Notes under the pieces: model-generated
Databases searched by the model: none
What the model was told of the DNA's origin: nothing
The model's input: the letters and a program-made list of their open reading frames with translations, nothing else
Assembly: GCA_022821085.1 (NCBI GenBank)
Contig: JAJEEG010000006.1
Coordinates: forward strand, 1,695,330-1,759,329
Source of the DNA: Candidatus Latescibacterota bacterium
GTDB lineage: Bacteria; JAAXHH01
Reading direction: 5' to 3'
Length of the DNA stretch: 64,000 nt
Translations under genes and position numbers: made by a program
Shown here: positions 1-8,964 of the stretch, piece after piece
Position numbering within the stretch: the stretch's first letter is position 1
Layout: every line of letters starts with the position of its first letter

Positions 1-360
1 CGGATTCTGTCAGCACATTCTGACACCATCTAGATAACACTAGGACGCCGACAGCAGAATCCACATTGACGTGCGACCATAAGCCCTCTCCCTTCTTTCC
101 ACTATTTACGGACTCTAGATATCATAATATCCGTGTTACAGTTAGTTGCAGGAACAATCTGATCGATTGTTGTAGTAGCACTTATTTTAGTGACATTTTA
201 TTACTAAAAGTCAGTATTATCCACGAATTGAAACATATTCAAGATTGTGGCGTATTGTTTAGAATTGAATCCGACGCAGGTTATTCTCTAATCCAGATTA
301 GATGTTTAAACAACTAACACCACTCATCAAACATGACAGGTGTTCTTAGGAGTGCTTCGC
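1..360. other. AT-rich intergenic stretch upstream of the PARIS-like gene
   Basis: This stretch is clearly richer in A and T than the rest of the window and shares its composition with the gene that follows. An open frame of 83 codons lies at 66-317, but it has no recognisable domain and no convincing ribosome-binding site, so it is not called. The last bases hold the ribosome-binding site (TTAGGAG, 346-352) of the next gene. No RNA gene or attachment site is visible. Confidence 0.5.
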
Positions 361-2469
361 ATGAAAATTGTCAGTCTGCTAGTTGAAAACTTCCGTGCAA
401 TTAACCGCGTTGAACTGACGGATCTTCAAGACATGGTTGTCATCGCTGGCCCTAACGGTTGCGGTAAATCCTGCATTCTCGATTCCATTCGTCTTTTCAA
501 GTCTGTTTATGGTGGCTATCAACCAAACGAGTGGCAGCAATGGTTTGGTGAATTTCAAATCAACTTCCAAAGAAACCCACAGCAAATGGCCTCCTTACTT
601 AGGAATCGTTCACGATCCTCTATAATTCAGGCAGGAATTGAACTGGATGACGAAGAAGTGAGTTTCATTAGGCAAGAAATCGGATCAATGCTTGAAGATT
701 TAGTTTGGAAAACTGTAGTTCCCGGTCTGCAAGACCCCTGGACACGAGCTCGAGGGGCATTAGCTGCCGAGCTAAGAGCTCACAAACCAACTGTTGATAA
801 GAGGGTTCAAGAACTAATGCCAGTTGTCCTTGGATTATTGCAGCAAAATCCACTCTACGGAAGATTAGAGATTCAGCCTAATGGTAACGCATCAACAAAA
901 AACAACATACTATTGGAATTGGTGTTCTCGTCATTTCATCCTAAGCGAATTGGGGTCATAGATTATCACGGTTCGCATAGAAACTACGGCCGCGAGGAAC
1001 TCGGCGGAATCAACTTAAATCTCGATCAAGAAGAAGACAGGTTTAGAACCGCATCCTTATACAATTATGCAAGCAAGTACGCCAATATTAAGAGCGAAAT
1101 GGCTGCTGACTACGTAAGGCAGGCTCTCAGGGAGCGGACTCAGAATGGAGCAGATTTTAATGAAAACACTCAACCGCTCGCGGAAACTCTTCAGGAGCTA
1201 TTCAAGATATTCTTTCCTGGCAAAAGGTTTCTTGGACCTGTGCCAACTAAGGATGGAAACTTGAATTTTCCTGTGGAATTAGAAGGTGGTGCAACCCACG
1301 ATATCAATGACCTATCATCCGGAGAAAAGGAAGTCCTCTTCGGCTATCTTCGGTTGAGAAACTCCGCACCTAGATATTCGGTCATCCTCTTGGACGAACC
1401 TGAACTGCACCTGAATCCAGCTTTGGTACGTGGTTTGCCTCAGTTCTATCACAAACATCTGGGAATTGACTTAGAAAACCAGATTTGGTTGGTGACTCAC
1501 TCGGATGCCTTCCTGCGAGAGGCTATGGGCCATCAGGGATTGCGCGTCTTTCATATGCAATATGCAGCCAGTTCAGGGGGCACTGAGAATCAAATTCATG
1601 AGATTCAACCAGGCGAAGAAGTAGAAGCGATTATACTGGAAATGGTCGGGGACTTAGCAGCCTATCGTCCGGGGGCGAAGGTAGTTTTCTTTGAAGGTGA
1701 AGACTCTGAATTTGATCTTAATATGGTGTCGCGTCTATTCCCTACCGTTAAGAATGAAATGAACCTAGTTTCTGGTGGTAATCGCTTCAGGGTCGAAACA
1801 CTCCACCGGACCTTGGAACAAAGCGTCCAAGCGGGAGATATTCCAATCAAGGTATATTCTGTAGTCGACAAAGACTCCGGTACAGAGAGTGACTCAAGCA
1901 GAGAGTTCAACCGTCATTATTCTTGGGATGTTTACCATATAGAAAACTACCTGCTGGAGGCTCGGTTTATCGATGAAGCACTAAAGCAAGTCAATGTTTA
2001 TCACAACGACCTATCTTCAATTGAGGAGATAGAGACCTGTTTGACGCAGATTGCAGAGGGCCAGATTGGAGAACTCATCAGTCATAAAATCAGAGGTGAA
2101 ATAGGAGCAGAATTAGTAGAGGAACTAAACTTGAACACCAATCCTCGTTCAGATGATATCGGTGCCGATCTCCATAAATCTGTGGTGAAGTCCATTGAAA
2201 GGGTGGACCATCGAGTAAAAACTAAGTTCAGTATTGATGACATTCGAGATCGAGTAAGTAACGAATGTGAAGTCCTTAGTAGGTCGCTAAGCGAAGGTGA
2301 TTGGAAAAGACATTATAAAGGGCGAGACATTCTGCGTGCTTTTGTTGGAAAGTACGTCCGCGGCATGAGATATGAGTACTTTCGTGACATAATTATAAGC
2401 CAGATGGTAAATGCTAGCTATCAACCAGAAGGAATGAAAGTGGTTCTAGATAAAATTGTAAACGATTAG
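361..2469 (+). CDS. Fused AAA ATPase/DUF4435-like (TOPRIM-type) protein, PARIS AriA-AriB-like, putative anti-phage defence
   Basis: A 702-residue protein. The N-terminal half is an ABC/SMC-like AAA ATPase: Walker A GPNGCGKS at 30-37, signature LSSGE at 318-322, Walker B ending in LLDEPE at 343-348, and a switch histidine at 380 (VTHSD). The C-terminal half has DUF4435-like TOPRIM features: FFEGED with E445, VVDKD with D503 and D505, and HIENYLLE at 526-533. In known PARIS systems an AAA15 ATPase (AriA) senses a phage trigger and releases a DUF4435 effector (AriB), and fused forms are known. The start at 361 is chosen over an upstream in-frame codon at 340 because TTAGGAG precedes it. Base composition is much more AT-rich than neighbours, which suggests transfer. 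A generic OLD-family nuclease is the main alternative. Confidence 0.8.
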   Translation: MKIVSLLVENFRAINRVELTDLQDMVVIAGPNGCGKSCILDSIRLFKSVYGGYQPNEWQQWFGEFQINFQRNPQQMASLLRNRSRSSIIQAGIELDDEEVSFIRQEIGSMLEDLVWKTVVPGLQDPWTRARGALAAELRAHKPTVDKRVQELMPVVLGLLQQNPLYGRLEIQPNGNASTKNNILLELVFSSFHPKRIGVIDYHGSHRNYGREELGGINLNLDQEEDRFRTASLYNYASKYANIKSEMAADYVRQALRERTQNGADFNENTQPLAETLQELFKIFFPGKRFLGPVPTKDGNLNFPVELEGGATHDINDLSSGEKEVLFGYLRLRNSAPRYSVILLDEPELHLNPALVRGLPQFYHKHLGIDLENQIWLVTHSDAFLREAMGHQGLRVFHMQYAASSGGTENQIHEIQPGEEVEAIILEMVGDLAAYRPGAKVVFFEGEDSEFDLNMVSRLFPTVKNEMNLVSGGNRFRVETLHRTLEQSVQAGDIPIKVYSVVDKDSGTESDSSREFNRHYSWDVYHIENYLLEARFIDEALKQVNVYHNDLSSIEEIETCLTQIAEGQIGELISHKIRGEIGAELVEELNLNTNPRSDDIGADLHKSVVKSIERVDHRVKTKFSIDDIRDRVSNECEVLSRSLSEGDWKRHYKGRDILRAFVGKYVRGMRYEYFRDIIISQMVNASYQPEGMKVVLDKIVND

Positions 2470-2685
2470 TGCCAATATTATGGAGCTTAATCTTTGCCTT
2501 GTAAATATGTTGGAGAATAGCCAGCTAGTTCTTGCTAAGACTATAGCAATTTTCAGCCATTGAGATTAATGAATGGGGTAGGCACGGTTGAAATTGCCTC
2601 TAAAATGACAGATTGCTAAGCAACACAACTCGAGGATGTTCTGAATCAAGGTTAAGCGAGTAGACAAAGAGAAGAGATAGGCAAA

Positions 2686-3267
2686 ATGACACAGGCTCTA
2701 CGTACGCTGGTCGTCCTGGCCGTACTCGGCGCTTTCACCCCTGCGGCATCCGGCCAGTTCAATTTCAACCTGGGCGGCGAAGTGGCCCGCCCCTCCTCGG
2801 GTCTTGCCGATCTGGTCGAAGAGGACTACGGTTACGGCGCCCATGCCGCCCTGACATACTGGTTCAGCTATCGCGTCCAGTTGGTCTGCACGGGCGGATA
2901 CGTCACCTACGGCAGCGAGAAGATCAAATCCCGCACTGAAGCGGAGGATCTGGTCGACCAGGGTCTCGACGCCATCGTCGACAGGATCGAGGGCAACTAC
3001 TCCAGCATTCCGGTGACCGCCGGCCTGCGATTCTACCCGGCGGAACGGCTGTTCGTGCAGGGCGCCGCCGGCGTGGTGTACAAGCGAACGCGGCAGATGG
3101 GCAATGCGAATACGAAAGAGGGCTTCGTTACCGAAAGAGACCTGGTCGTGTCCCCCGGGATCGGACTCCTGCTCGGCCGTTTCAGCCTCCAGGCGCAGTA
3201 CAACGTGTCCGGTGAGGACTGGAAGTGGATGAGTCTGGGCGTGTCGATGATCTTCGGGAAGCTGTAG
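2686..3267 (+). CDS. Predicted outer-membrane beta-barrel protein
   Basis: A 193-residue protein with an N-terminal signal peptide (hydrophobic stretch to about residue 22, cleavage likely at ASG-Q). The mature part has alternating short strands rich in Gly, Tyr and Phe, and ends in amphipathic strands (RFSLQAQYNVSG, then WMSLGVSMIFGKL), typical of small OmpA/OmpW-like eight-stranded barrels. The final residues lack the classical C-terminal Phe. A purine-rich AGAGAAGAGA stretch precedes the ATG. GC content jumps here from the AT-rich block on the left, so the gene marks the return to ordinary chromosome. Exact role is unknown. Confidence 0.7.
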   Translation: MTQALRTLVVLAVLGAFTPAASGQFNFNLGGEVARPSSGLADLVEEDYGYGAHAALTYWFSYRVQLVCTGGYVTYGSEKIKSRTEAEDLVDQGLDAIVDRIEGNYSSIPVTAGLRFYPAERLFVQGAAGVVYKRTRQMGNANTKEGFVTERDLVVSPGIGLLLGRFSLQAQYNVSGEDWKWMSLGVSMIFGKL

Positions 3268-3281
3268 GTTGCCAACACATT

Positions 3282-3524
3282 TTAGCGTGACAACAAGGTC
3301 TTTACGTCATGCCTGATTTCTCTTACATCGGCTCTCAGTTCGGCGATATCTGCCGCCGTCCTTTCTTGTAGTGTTCCGATCTCCCTGACCAGGTCGGTCT
3401 TGACAGTATCCAACTCACGTTTTTCAACCATCTTGCCTCGTAGAAAGAAAATCCAACTGAAAATCCAACCTAACACCGCCACCAAAATCACGGCCGCCGG
3501 CATTAGATAATCAACCATTGTCAT
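3282..3524 (-). CDS. Small single-pass membrane protein with a coiled coil
   Basis: An 80-residue protein with one transmembrane segment at about residues 8-29 and a charged C-terminal part with heptad-like spacing (IGTLQERTAADIAELRADV), predicted coiled coil. The ATG at 3524 is preceded by a good AGAAGGAG site. The layout resembles its neighbour at 3589-3831 (TM helix then short coiled coil), although the sequences are not obviously related. Such proteins can act as anchors or oligomerisation partners, but no function is recognisable. Confidence 0.6.
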   Translation of the reverse strand: MTMVDYLMPAAVILVAVLGWIFSWIFFLRGKMVEKRELDTVKTDLVREIGTLQERTAADIAELRADVREIRHDVKTLLSR

Positions 3525-3588
3525 GCCACTCTCCTTCTGTTCGTTCGCGGCTTAGTCCGCCGTGCGTTACCTCCAGATAAACGTATCA

Positions 3589-3831
3589 CTATTTCAGATC
3601 AGCCAGTGGGGTGTCATTCTCCGTAGAATCTGCACTGTATTTGAGGAATCCGCTTACCTCGTCGATTTTGGTTTCTACTCTGTCTAACGAATTTGTTATG
3701 TTTCTTAATTCATCCCTGAATTCAGCTCTTAACTCACCCAAAGTAACATGCAAATAAGTCAATAAAGCGATTAACGCGACTGCACCGGTGAATACAGCCC
3801 CATTTCGTTGGAACCAGGACTCCCGATTCAT
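3589..3831 (-). CDS. Small single-pass membrane protein with a coiled coil
   Basis: An 80-residue protein with a hydrophobic helix at about residues 10-30 (AVFTGAVALIALLTYLHV) followed by a helix with repeated Leu/Ile/Val positions (RNITNSLDRVETKIDEVSGF). The ATG at 3831 is chosen because a perfect AGGAGG lies 7 bases upstream; a TTG two codons earlier is possible. It is transcribed with the similar small gene downstream at 3282-3524. No family is recognised. Confidence 0.6.
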   Translation of the reverse strand: MNRESWFQRNGAVFTGAVALIALLTYLHVTLGELRAEFRDELRNITNSLDRVETKIDEVSGFLKYSADSTENDTPLADLK

Positions 3832-3970
3832 TTCCAATCCTCCTTACTCGAAGTTATTGGTCGTGCACTTATGCTGGTTTATGGATTGGTCGCGTTCCGA
3901 ATTCGGATTCTCGACGTTTTTTCGAACTGCGATGGTTTTTGCCATGCACCGTGCACCATGTACCGTGCAA

Positions 3971-4870
3971 TCAAGGCTGGTACCCGCCGCGGTATTTGTC
4001 GATCAGGCTCCAGAGAATGGCCGCGGTCTCGACGTCGGGCACGCCGCCATAGTCCGAGGGGCGAAAGTGCATTTGAAACGCGCGTACGGCGAAGCGCGTC
4101 TGGTGGTCCAGTTCGCCGGTTGGTTCGACCAGGTATCCGAGCCTAAGCAGCGCGGCCTGCAGTCTTTCGACCGTAGGCAGTTGGTCCTCGAATTGCTCCA
4201 TGTATCGCAGCATGGTTTCCTCATCATACCAGGCGCCTATGCCTTCGTCGTACAGCCGTCGCCAGGGAAAGAGAGGGCCCGGGTCCGACCGGCGCCTGTG
4301 TGGGACCGCAATATCGGAATGAGCGACGAAATCGAGCGGCCCAATGCGGGGGTGCCTTTGCTGAATGTCCCGAAGCAATTCGATCAGCATCTCGATCTGC
4401 GCTTCACTGAAAGGCGGGAAATCACAGACGAGCGCATCCGGGCCGTAATCTTCAACAGCGTCCTGGCCGATATCCCCGGCAGCGTCCGGAACCGCCTCGC
4501 AACTAAACTCATTTACTATCTCGATCCCGATGGATCGGGCGTTAAGCCCCGTATCACCGGCCCAGTAGCTGACGCCGGCGTGCCATGCCCTTTGGCTTTC
4601 CTTCACGAATTGGTGCAAACGCAACCGGCGGTGACCGTAGGTAGGGTCGTTTTCGTCGGGAATCAGGTAGTGCGCGCTGACCGGATACCCGGTCCGGGTG
4701 GTGAGCAATCTTACCGATTCCGCGAAATTCGCCGACGTGGCGTGAATCACCACGTAGTCGACCCGGCTGCTCTGGTTCGCCGACTCGATATAGAGGACGT
4801 TCGAACAACCAGCCACTAACGTCGAAAGCATCCAAAACATACATAACCGCGTAACACTGGTTTTCTTCAT
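3971..4870 (-). CDS. amiD: AmiD-like N-acetylmuramoyl-L-alanine amidase lipoprotein
   Basis: A 299-residue lipoprotein: signal peptide with lipobox LVAGC, lipidated Cys at 22. The central Amidase_2 domain has the expected zinc ligands H43 (VIHATS), H184 (FVAHSDIA) and D196 in the RSDPGPLFPW motif, plus E117 (IGIEIVN). The C-terminal 70 residues form a peptidoglycan-binding domain (VERLQAALLRLGYL, then HQTRFAVRAFQMHF). Enzymes of this family cut the MurNAc-L-Ala amide bond of murein fragments in the periplasm, usually from an outer-membrane anchor. Unlike E. coli AmiD it has an acidic insertion at about residues 125-150. The start at 4870 is preferred to an upstream TTG because it opens a clean signal peptide. 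Confidence 0.88.
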   Translation of the reverse strand: MKKTSVTRLCMFWMLSTLVAGCSNVLYIESANQSSRVDYVVIHATSANFAESVRLLTTRTGYPVSAHYLIPDENDPTYGHRRLRLHQFVKESQRAWHAGVSYWAGDTGLNARSIGIEIVNEFSCEAVPDAAGDIGQDAVEDYGPDALVCDFPPFSEAQIEMLIELLRDIQQRHPRIGPLDFVAHSDIAVPHRRRSDPGPLFPWRRLYDEGIGAWYDEETMLRYMEQFEDQLPTVERLQAALLRLGYLVEPTGELDHQTRFAVRAFQMHFRPSDYGGVPDVETAAILWSLIDKYRGGYQP

Positions 4871-5126
4871 GTCGGGTTCCGTTCGCAATAAAGGCAGAGG
4901 CGTTTTGTATGAAATTGTAACACCGAGTGCGAGACTGCACGCTGAACTCTCTGAAGGGTCTTGTTGCCGCGCATCACGCCCTGTTCGGGTTTACAATGTA
5001 ATGGATCCGGTGTAGAATCCAATCAGGAAGCGGGTTCGGGTTGTTTCAACACGAATCAAAACGAATTGGAGAATGGGTACGGGTCTGATGGACTTGACCG
5101 TCAGCCGCTCCGCGACGGAGTACTGA

Positions 5127-6110
5127 ATGAACCAGTTCAGGGAAGCGAGAGACCGCGGCGGTCGCTACCTGCTCGGTCAGTTGCACGCGGACGGCAGTTT
5201 CGGCGACCCCGGTCTCGGCATAACCGAGTATTACAAGGTCCCCGCCGCGTTTCTCGTGTGCGGCCTGTCCCACGCGGCAAGCCGCCTGCTCCGGTGGAGC
5301 AGGCACAACGGGTTCCTTCCCGACGGCGACTTCGGTCCGCGTCCCGCCGACGAGCTCAACAGCTACTACTACACCTACCACAACGCCTGGGTCATCAAGG
5401 CGGCCCACCGCATGGGCGCCTTCGACCTGGCCCGGCGCGGCATGGACTTTCTCCTCGGGTTCCGTGACCCCTCCAGCGGAGGTTTCTACTCCCATCCGAC
5501 GGCACGCGGCAGTGGCACCGAACAGGATCTATGGGTCGTGAGCGGTTGCGGATGGTGCGCCGTATACACCGGCAGGTTGGACGTGGCCAGGGGAGTGGGC
5601 GCCTGGATGCGGCGCATGATGGAGGAACAGCCCGATTACCCGAACGCGCTGTGGACGGTCTACAGCGGCGAACGCGGGTTGATCACCGAAGTAATGGACG
5701 GCGACGACTTCAGGTACGTGCTGACGCGGGACGAGACGCGGGACCAGTCCTTCTACCATCCCGGCATCGCGGCGGGTTTCCTGTGCCGGCTGTACATGGC
5801 GACAGGCGAGGAGGAATGGCTGGACCTGGCGAGGGCGTACATGCGGTTCTGCGAGCACGTAGGGGATTACCACTTCAGCCTGCTGCGCGCCGGCAAGGTC
5901 GGTTGGGCCGGTGCGATGCTCTACACGCTCACCGGCGAAGCGAAGTACCGCGACATGGCGATCAGGGTCGGAAACAACCTGGTCGAAACCCAGCTGGAGA
6001 ACGGGGCCTGGGCCTGGCCGGAGATGGGCTTTCCGGACCCCCACAACGACATCACAGCCGAGATGGTCGTGTGGCTCGACGAGATCCACCAGGCGGTCGG
6101 CGAAGACTAG
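5127..6110 (+). CDS. Alpha/alpha toroid (terpenoid-cyclase/six-hairpin fold) protein of unknown substrate
   Basis: A 327-residue protein made of repeated helical hairpins with Gly/Trp/Tyr-rich turns, such as DGSFGDPGLGITEYY near residue 22 and SSGGFYSHP near 118. The C-terminus repeats the pattern (ENGAWAWPEMG). This is the layout of alpha/alpha toroids, shared by prenyltransferase/squalene-cyclase repeats and some sugar epimerases and lyases. No signal peptide is seen. The class II cyclase DxDD motif is not evident. The gene converges on the cupin gene, with a 4-base overlap of their ends. The neighbourhood (cupin, GH32, KduD) suggests carbohydrate metabolism rather than terpene synthesis, but the substrate cannot be read from sequence. 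Confidence 0.6.
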   Translation: MNQFREARDRGGRYLLGQLHADGSFGDPGLGITEYYKVPAAFLVCGLSHAASRLLRWSRHNGFLPDGDFGPRPADELNSYYYTYHNAWVIKAAHRMGAFDLARRGMDFLLGFRDPSSGGFYSHPTARGSGTEQDLWVVSGCGWCAVYTGRLDVARGVGAWMRRMMEEQPDYPNALWTVYSGERGLITEVMDGDDFRYVLTRDETRDQSFYHPGIAAGFLCRLYMATGEEEWLDLARAYMRFCEHVGDYHFSLLRAGKVGWAGAMLYTLTGEAKYRDMAIRVGNNLVETQLENGAWAWPEMGFPDPHNDITAEMVVWLDEIHQAVGED

Positions 6111-6796
6111 GCCGCGTCCACGGGATGCTCCCGCGCGACCACCGCCCGCGTGCTTCGGTCTTCCGCGGATAACCTGCGAGTGGTTCCAGCCCTGATCAGC
6201 GCGATATCCCCGGGTTCGAGCAAAACTTCCCGTCTGTCCAGGGTCAGTCGCACGGCCCCGCTCAGTACCATCCAGTGTTCGTTGCAGATCAGCGCGGCGT
6301 TCTCCTGGCCGTTCACCTCTTCATAATGCTGCAGCCGCCATTCGGAGAGGGGGCATCGCGGGCCGGGATCCCGAATTGGGCCGGTATTCGTAGCTCCTGG
6401 AACGACGAATCCGGGCACGGTGGGCTCCGGTGGTCCGTATTCCTCGACGGTGAGGTGCAGCGGCCTGCCCGCCCGCTCTATACGCGTCACGATGGCGTTG
6501 TTCTCGTAGGGCGTGAACATCTGGAACTGGTGCACGCAACCCATGGGCGTATAGACCAGGGTATTGGGCGTGATTTCGTGTCTTACGCCGTCCAGCCGAA
6601 CCTCCCCGCGGCCCGTCGTGAACAGCCAGAGCTCGTCGTTGTCGTGGTAATGGGGTTCGACGCCGGTCCCGATCCCGCCGTCCGGATAGTGCCGGTAACA
6701 GTTCAGGGCGGTCCATTCCGGAAACACGCCCTGCTCCCAGTAAGTCTGGTTCGAATTGAGCGAACGTATCATGTATCGGGGGTCGTCTATGATCAT
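6107..6796 (-). CDS. Two-domain cupin (bicupin) protein
   Basis: A 229-residue protein with two cupin folds. The first contains HYHDNDELWLFTTGRGEV followed by TPMGCVHQF, matching the two metal-binding cupin motifs. The second (ALICNEHWMVLSGAVRLTL, then LEPGDIALIRAGTTRRL) is degenerate and looks non-catalytic. Such proteins act as sugar isomerases, dioxygenases or sugar-nucleotide enzymes, and the function is not resolved here. The start at 6796 follows a GAGGA site. A much longer open frame continues upstream on this strand but only shadows the GH32 gene. Its 3' end overlaps the convergent toroid gene by 4 bases. Confidence 0.75.
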   Translation of the reverse strand: MIIDDPRYMIRSLNSNQTYWEQGVFPEWTALNCYRHYPDGGIGTGVEPHYHDNDELWLFTTGRGEVRLDGVRHEITPNTLVYTPMGCVHQFQMFTPYENNAIVTRIERAGRPLHLTVEEYGPPEPTVPGFVVPGATNTGPIRDPGPRCPLSEWRLQHYEEVNGQENAALICNEHWMVLSGAVRLTLDRREVLLEPGDIALIRAGTTRRLSAEDRSTRAVVAREHPVDAA

Positions 6797-6922
6797 GATT
6801 CCTCGTCTTTCTGCAATCTGGCGCTGCCGATCTCTTGCATGTAAATTACGTCCGACGGTCTCTGGCAAATCAAGCACATCTTTGCCGCTTCCACCAATTA
6901 ACGTCAACCTGCGAGCGCAAGC

Positions 6923-8458
6923 ATGACCGCCGACAGTACAGACCATGCCATAGAACGGATGGAAACGCGGATCCGGGAAGCCGGCGGCCTCGCCGACACC
7001 TTTGCCCGGGACCCGCACCGGCCGGCCTGGCACTTCACGCCGCCGGCGGCCTGGATGAACGATATCAACGGCACCCTGTACTGGAAGGGCCGGTACCACA
7101 TATTCTACCAGTACAATCCGCACGGCGCCTACTGGCATCTCATCCAGTGGGGCCATGCCTCCAGCACCGACCTCGTGCACTGGGTCCACCACCCGGTAGC
7201 GCTGACACCGGAAGCGGACGGACCGGACCGGAAGGGCTGCTACAGCGGGGGCGCCCTGATCAGCAAGGAAGGGATCCCGGTGCTGATCTACTACGGCAAC
7301 CCCGACGGCCTCTGCCTCGCCCGCAGCAGCGACGACCTGCTGATCGAGTGGACGAAAGACCCGGACAACCCGGTGATCCCCCAGCCGGAAGCGGGCAGCG
7401 CCGACTATGGCCGCTACACCATCCACGATCCCTGCGGGTGGCTGGCGGACGGCATGTATTACGCCGCTGTCAACAAGAGCGACCCGCAGGGCCGGGGCGA
7501 TGCGGCCTACCTGTTCAAATCGCCGGACCTGCGCACCTGGGAGTTCGTCGATTTGTTCTATGAGTCAAGGCGGGCATGGACCGAAGGGGCCGAAGACTGC
7601 GCCGTGCCGGATTTCTTCCCGCTGGGCGACCGGCACATGCTGCTCTTCTGCAGCCATCTGCAGGGAAGCCAGTACTACCTCGGCCAGATCCGGGACGAGC
7701 GGTTCTCTCCCGAGATTCACGGTCGCATGAGCTGGGAAGGGGGCCACCTCGGCGGCCCGCGGACCCTGCTGGACCCGAATGGACGGCGTATCTTCTTCGA
7801 CTGGATCCGCGAGCTGCGCGGCAACGAACGCGAGCGCGAATCCGGATGGTCCGGTGTGATGACCGTTCCGCGCCTGTTGTCGACGGGGCCCGGCGGACAC
7901 CTGCAGATCGATCCCGTCCCGGAGCTGGAAGCATTGCGGCTGGATGCCCGCCGGCAAGGCCCCATCGACCTTGCCGCCGATTCGGAGGTGGTGATCGAAG
8001 GCATTGACGGCGATTGCCTGGAACTGGCCATCGAGATCGACCCCCTGGATGCGCGGGAAGCAGGCATCAAATTGCGGCGCTCCCCGGGGGGCGAGGAGGA
8101 AACCGCGGTCTCCTGCGACCTGGCGACCGCCGTCCTGCGCGTCGACGTCAGCCGGTCGTCGCTCGACCACGAAATCCGCTACACGCGATACCGCAATCTC
8201 CAGCCGCACCTGTCTGAGAGCGAGCAGTACGTCACCGCCCAGGAGGGTCCCTTCGATCTGGCGCCGGGCGAACCGCTGACCCTGCGCATCTTCCTGGACC
8301 GATCGATCCTCGAGGTCTTTGCCAACCGCCGGCAATGCGTGACCCAGCGCATCTATCCTACGCGGACCGACAGCATGGGCGTCAGCCTGTTCGCACGCGG
8401 AGGCGCGGCACGGTTCAAGTCGCTGCAGGCCTGGAACCTGGCGCCGACGCGCATGTGA
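6923..8458 (+). CDS. GH32-family beta-fructosidase-like glycoside hydrolase
   Basis: A 511-residue protein of the GH32 type: five-bladed propeller followed by a beta-sandwich. The nucleophile motif WMNDING is at 44-50 (D47). The usual transition-state RDP motif appears as HDP (168-170), and the acid/base motif reads E224-D-C226-AVPD instead of the classic ECPD. The C-terminal sandwich contains LRIFLDRSILEVFAN, a GH32 hallmark. Family members cleave sucrose, levan, inulin or related fructosides with retention of configuration. No signal peptide is present, so a cytoplasmic role on imported oligosaccharides is likely. The altered motifs suggest a divergent subfamily. The neighbouring kduD and cupin genes support sugar catabolism. 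Confidence 0.85.
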   Translation: MTADSTDHAIERMETRIREAGGLADTFARDPHRPAWHFTPPAAWMNDINGTLYWKGRYHIFYQYNPHGAYWHLIQWGHASSTDLVHWVHHPVALTPEADGPDRKGCYSGGALISKEGIPVLIYYGNPDGLCLARSSDDLLIEWTKDPDNPVIPQPEAGSADYGRYTIHDPCGWLADGMYYAAVNKSDPQGRGDAAYLFKSPDLRTWEFVDLFYESRRAWTEGAEDCAVPDFFPLGDRHMLLFCSHLQGSQYYLGQIRDERFSPEIHGRMSWEGGHLGGPRTLLDPNGRRIFFDWIRELRGNERERESGWSGVMTVPRLLSTGPGGHLQIDPVPELEALRLDARRQGPIDLAADSEVVIEGIDGDCLELAIEIDPLDAREAGIKLRRSPGGEEETAVSCDLATAVLRVDVSRSSLDHEIRYTRYRNLQPHLSESEQYVTAQEGPFDLAPGEPLTLRIFLDRSILEVFANRRQCVTQRIYPTRTDSMGVSLFARGGAARFKSLQAWNLAPTRM

Positions 8459-8605
8459 CGGCTTCGCCGAATTTGGTTCCCGGCGCTCATCCCGACGCTC
8501 ACCCAGTATTCACCCTGTCGTACATTCGATCGTCGAGAAGGCCGTCGGTCTTACCCGGGGGCTGTGAGGTAATCGCGTCCACCCACTCGGATCGGAGATT
8601 GACCA

Positions 8606-8821
8606 GTGGCAGACCATCCAGGGGGTAAACAGACAGATTCGATTGTTACGGAAACGGAGATGCTCAATCTGCTGTTTTCAGAAGTGTACACAAAGGATCA
8701 TAGCATCCGGGATCGGCTTAAATCCATAGAAGTCAAATTGAACCTGCTTATCGGTGCGATTCCCATCATCACGATCATCCTTCTGAAGATCGTCGAGCAT
8801 CTTTTCCCCGACCTGAAATAG
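8606..8821 (+). CDS. Small C-terminally anchored membrane protein, hypothetical
   Basis: A 71-residue protein starting at GTG, with CGGAGA at 8592-8597 as a possible ribosome-binding site. The N-terminal part is polar, with a helix (HSIRDRLKSIEVKLNLLI) that could form a coiled coil. A single hydrophobic segment follows near the C-terminus (IGAIPIITIILLKIVEHLF). In architecture it mirrors the small TM/coiled-coil proteins at 3.3-3.8 kb with the order reversed. No family is recognised. An internal ATG at 8660 is an alternative start. Confidence 0.45.
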   Translation: MADHPGGKQTDSIVTETEMLNLLFSEVYTKDHSIRDRLKSIEVKLNLLIGAIPIITIILLKIVEHLFPDLK

Positions 8822-8964
8822 CCGGCTGTTCCCACCGGGCTGCGCACTTTCCCGGTTGACAAACCACGCGCGCCGAGACTTTTTCTAATCGTCAATTTGC
8901 GGTCCGCTGACCGCGTTCCGGGTATCGCCGGCCTCAACGGCTCACGCTGTAGAACGGAGACTTC

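Noticed and set aside
66-317. 83-codon open frame in the AT-rich leader
   Set aside because: It has no domain and no ribosome-binding site, and random frames of this size are common in such DNA.
6797-7426. Long minus-strand extension of the cupin frame across the GH32 gene
   Set aside because: It is antisense to a gene with clear GH32 motifs, and a good start with GAGGA exists at 6796.
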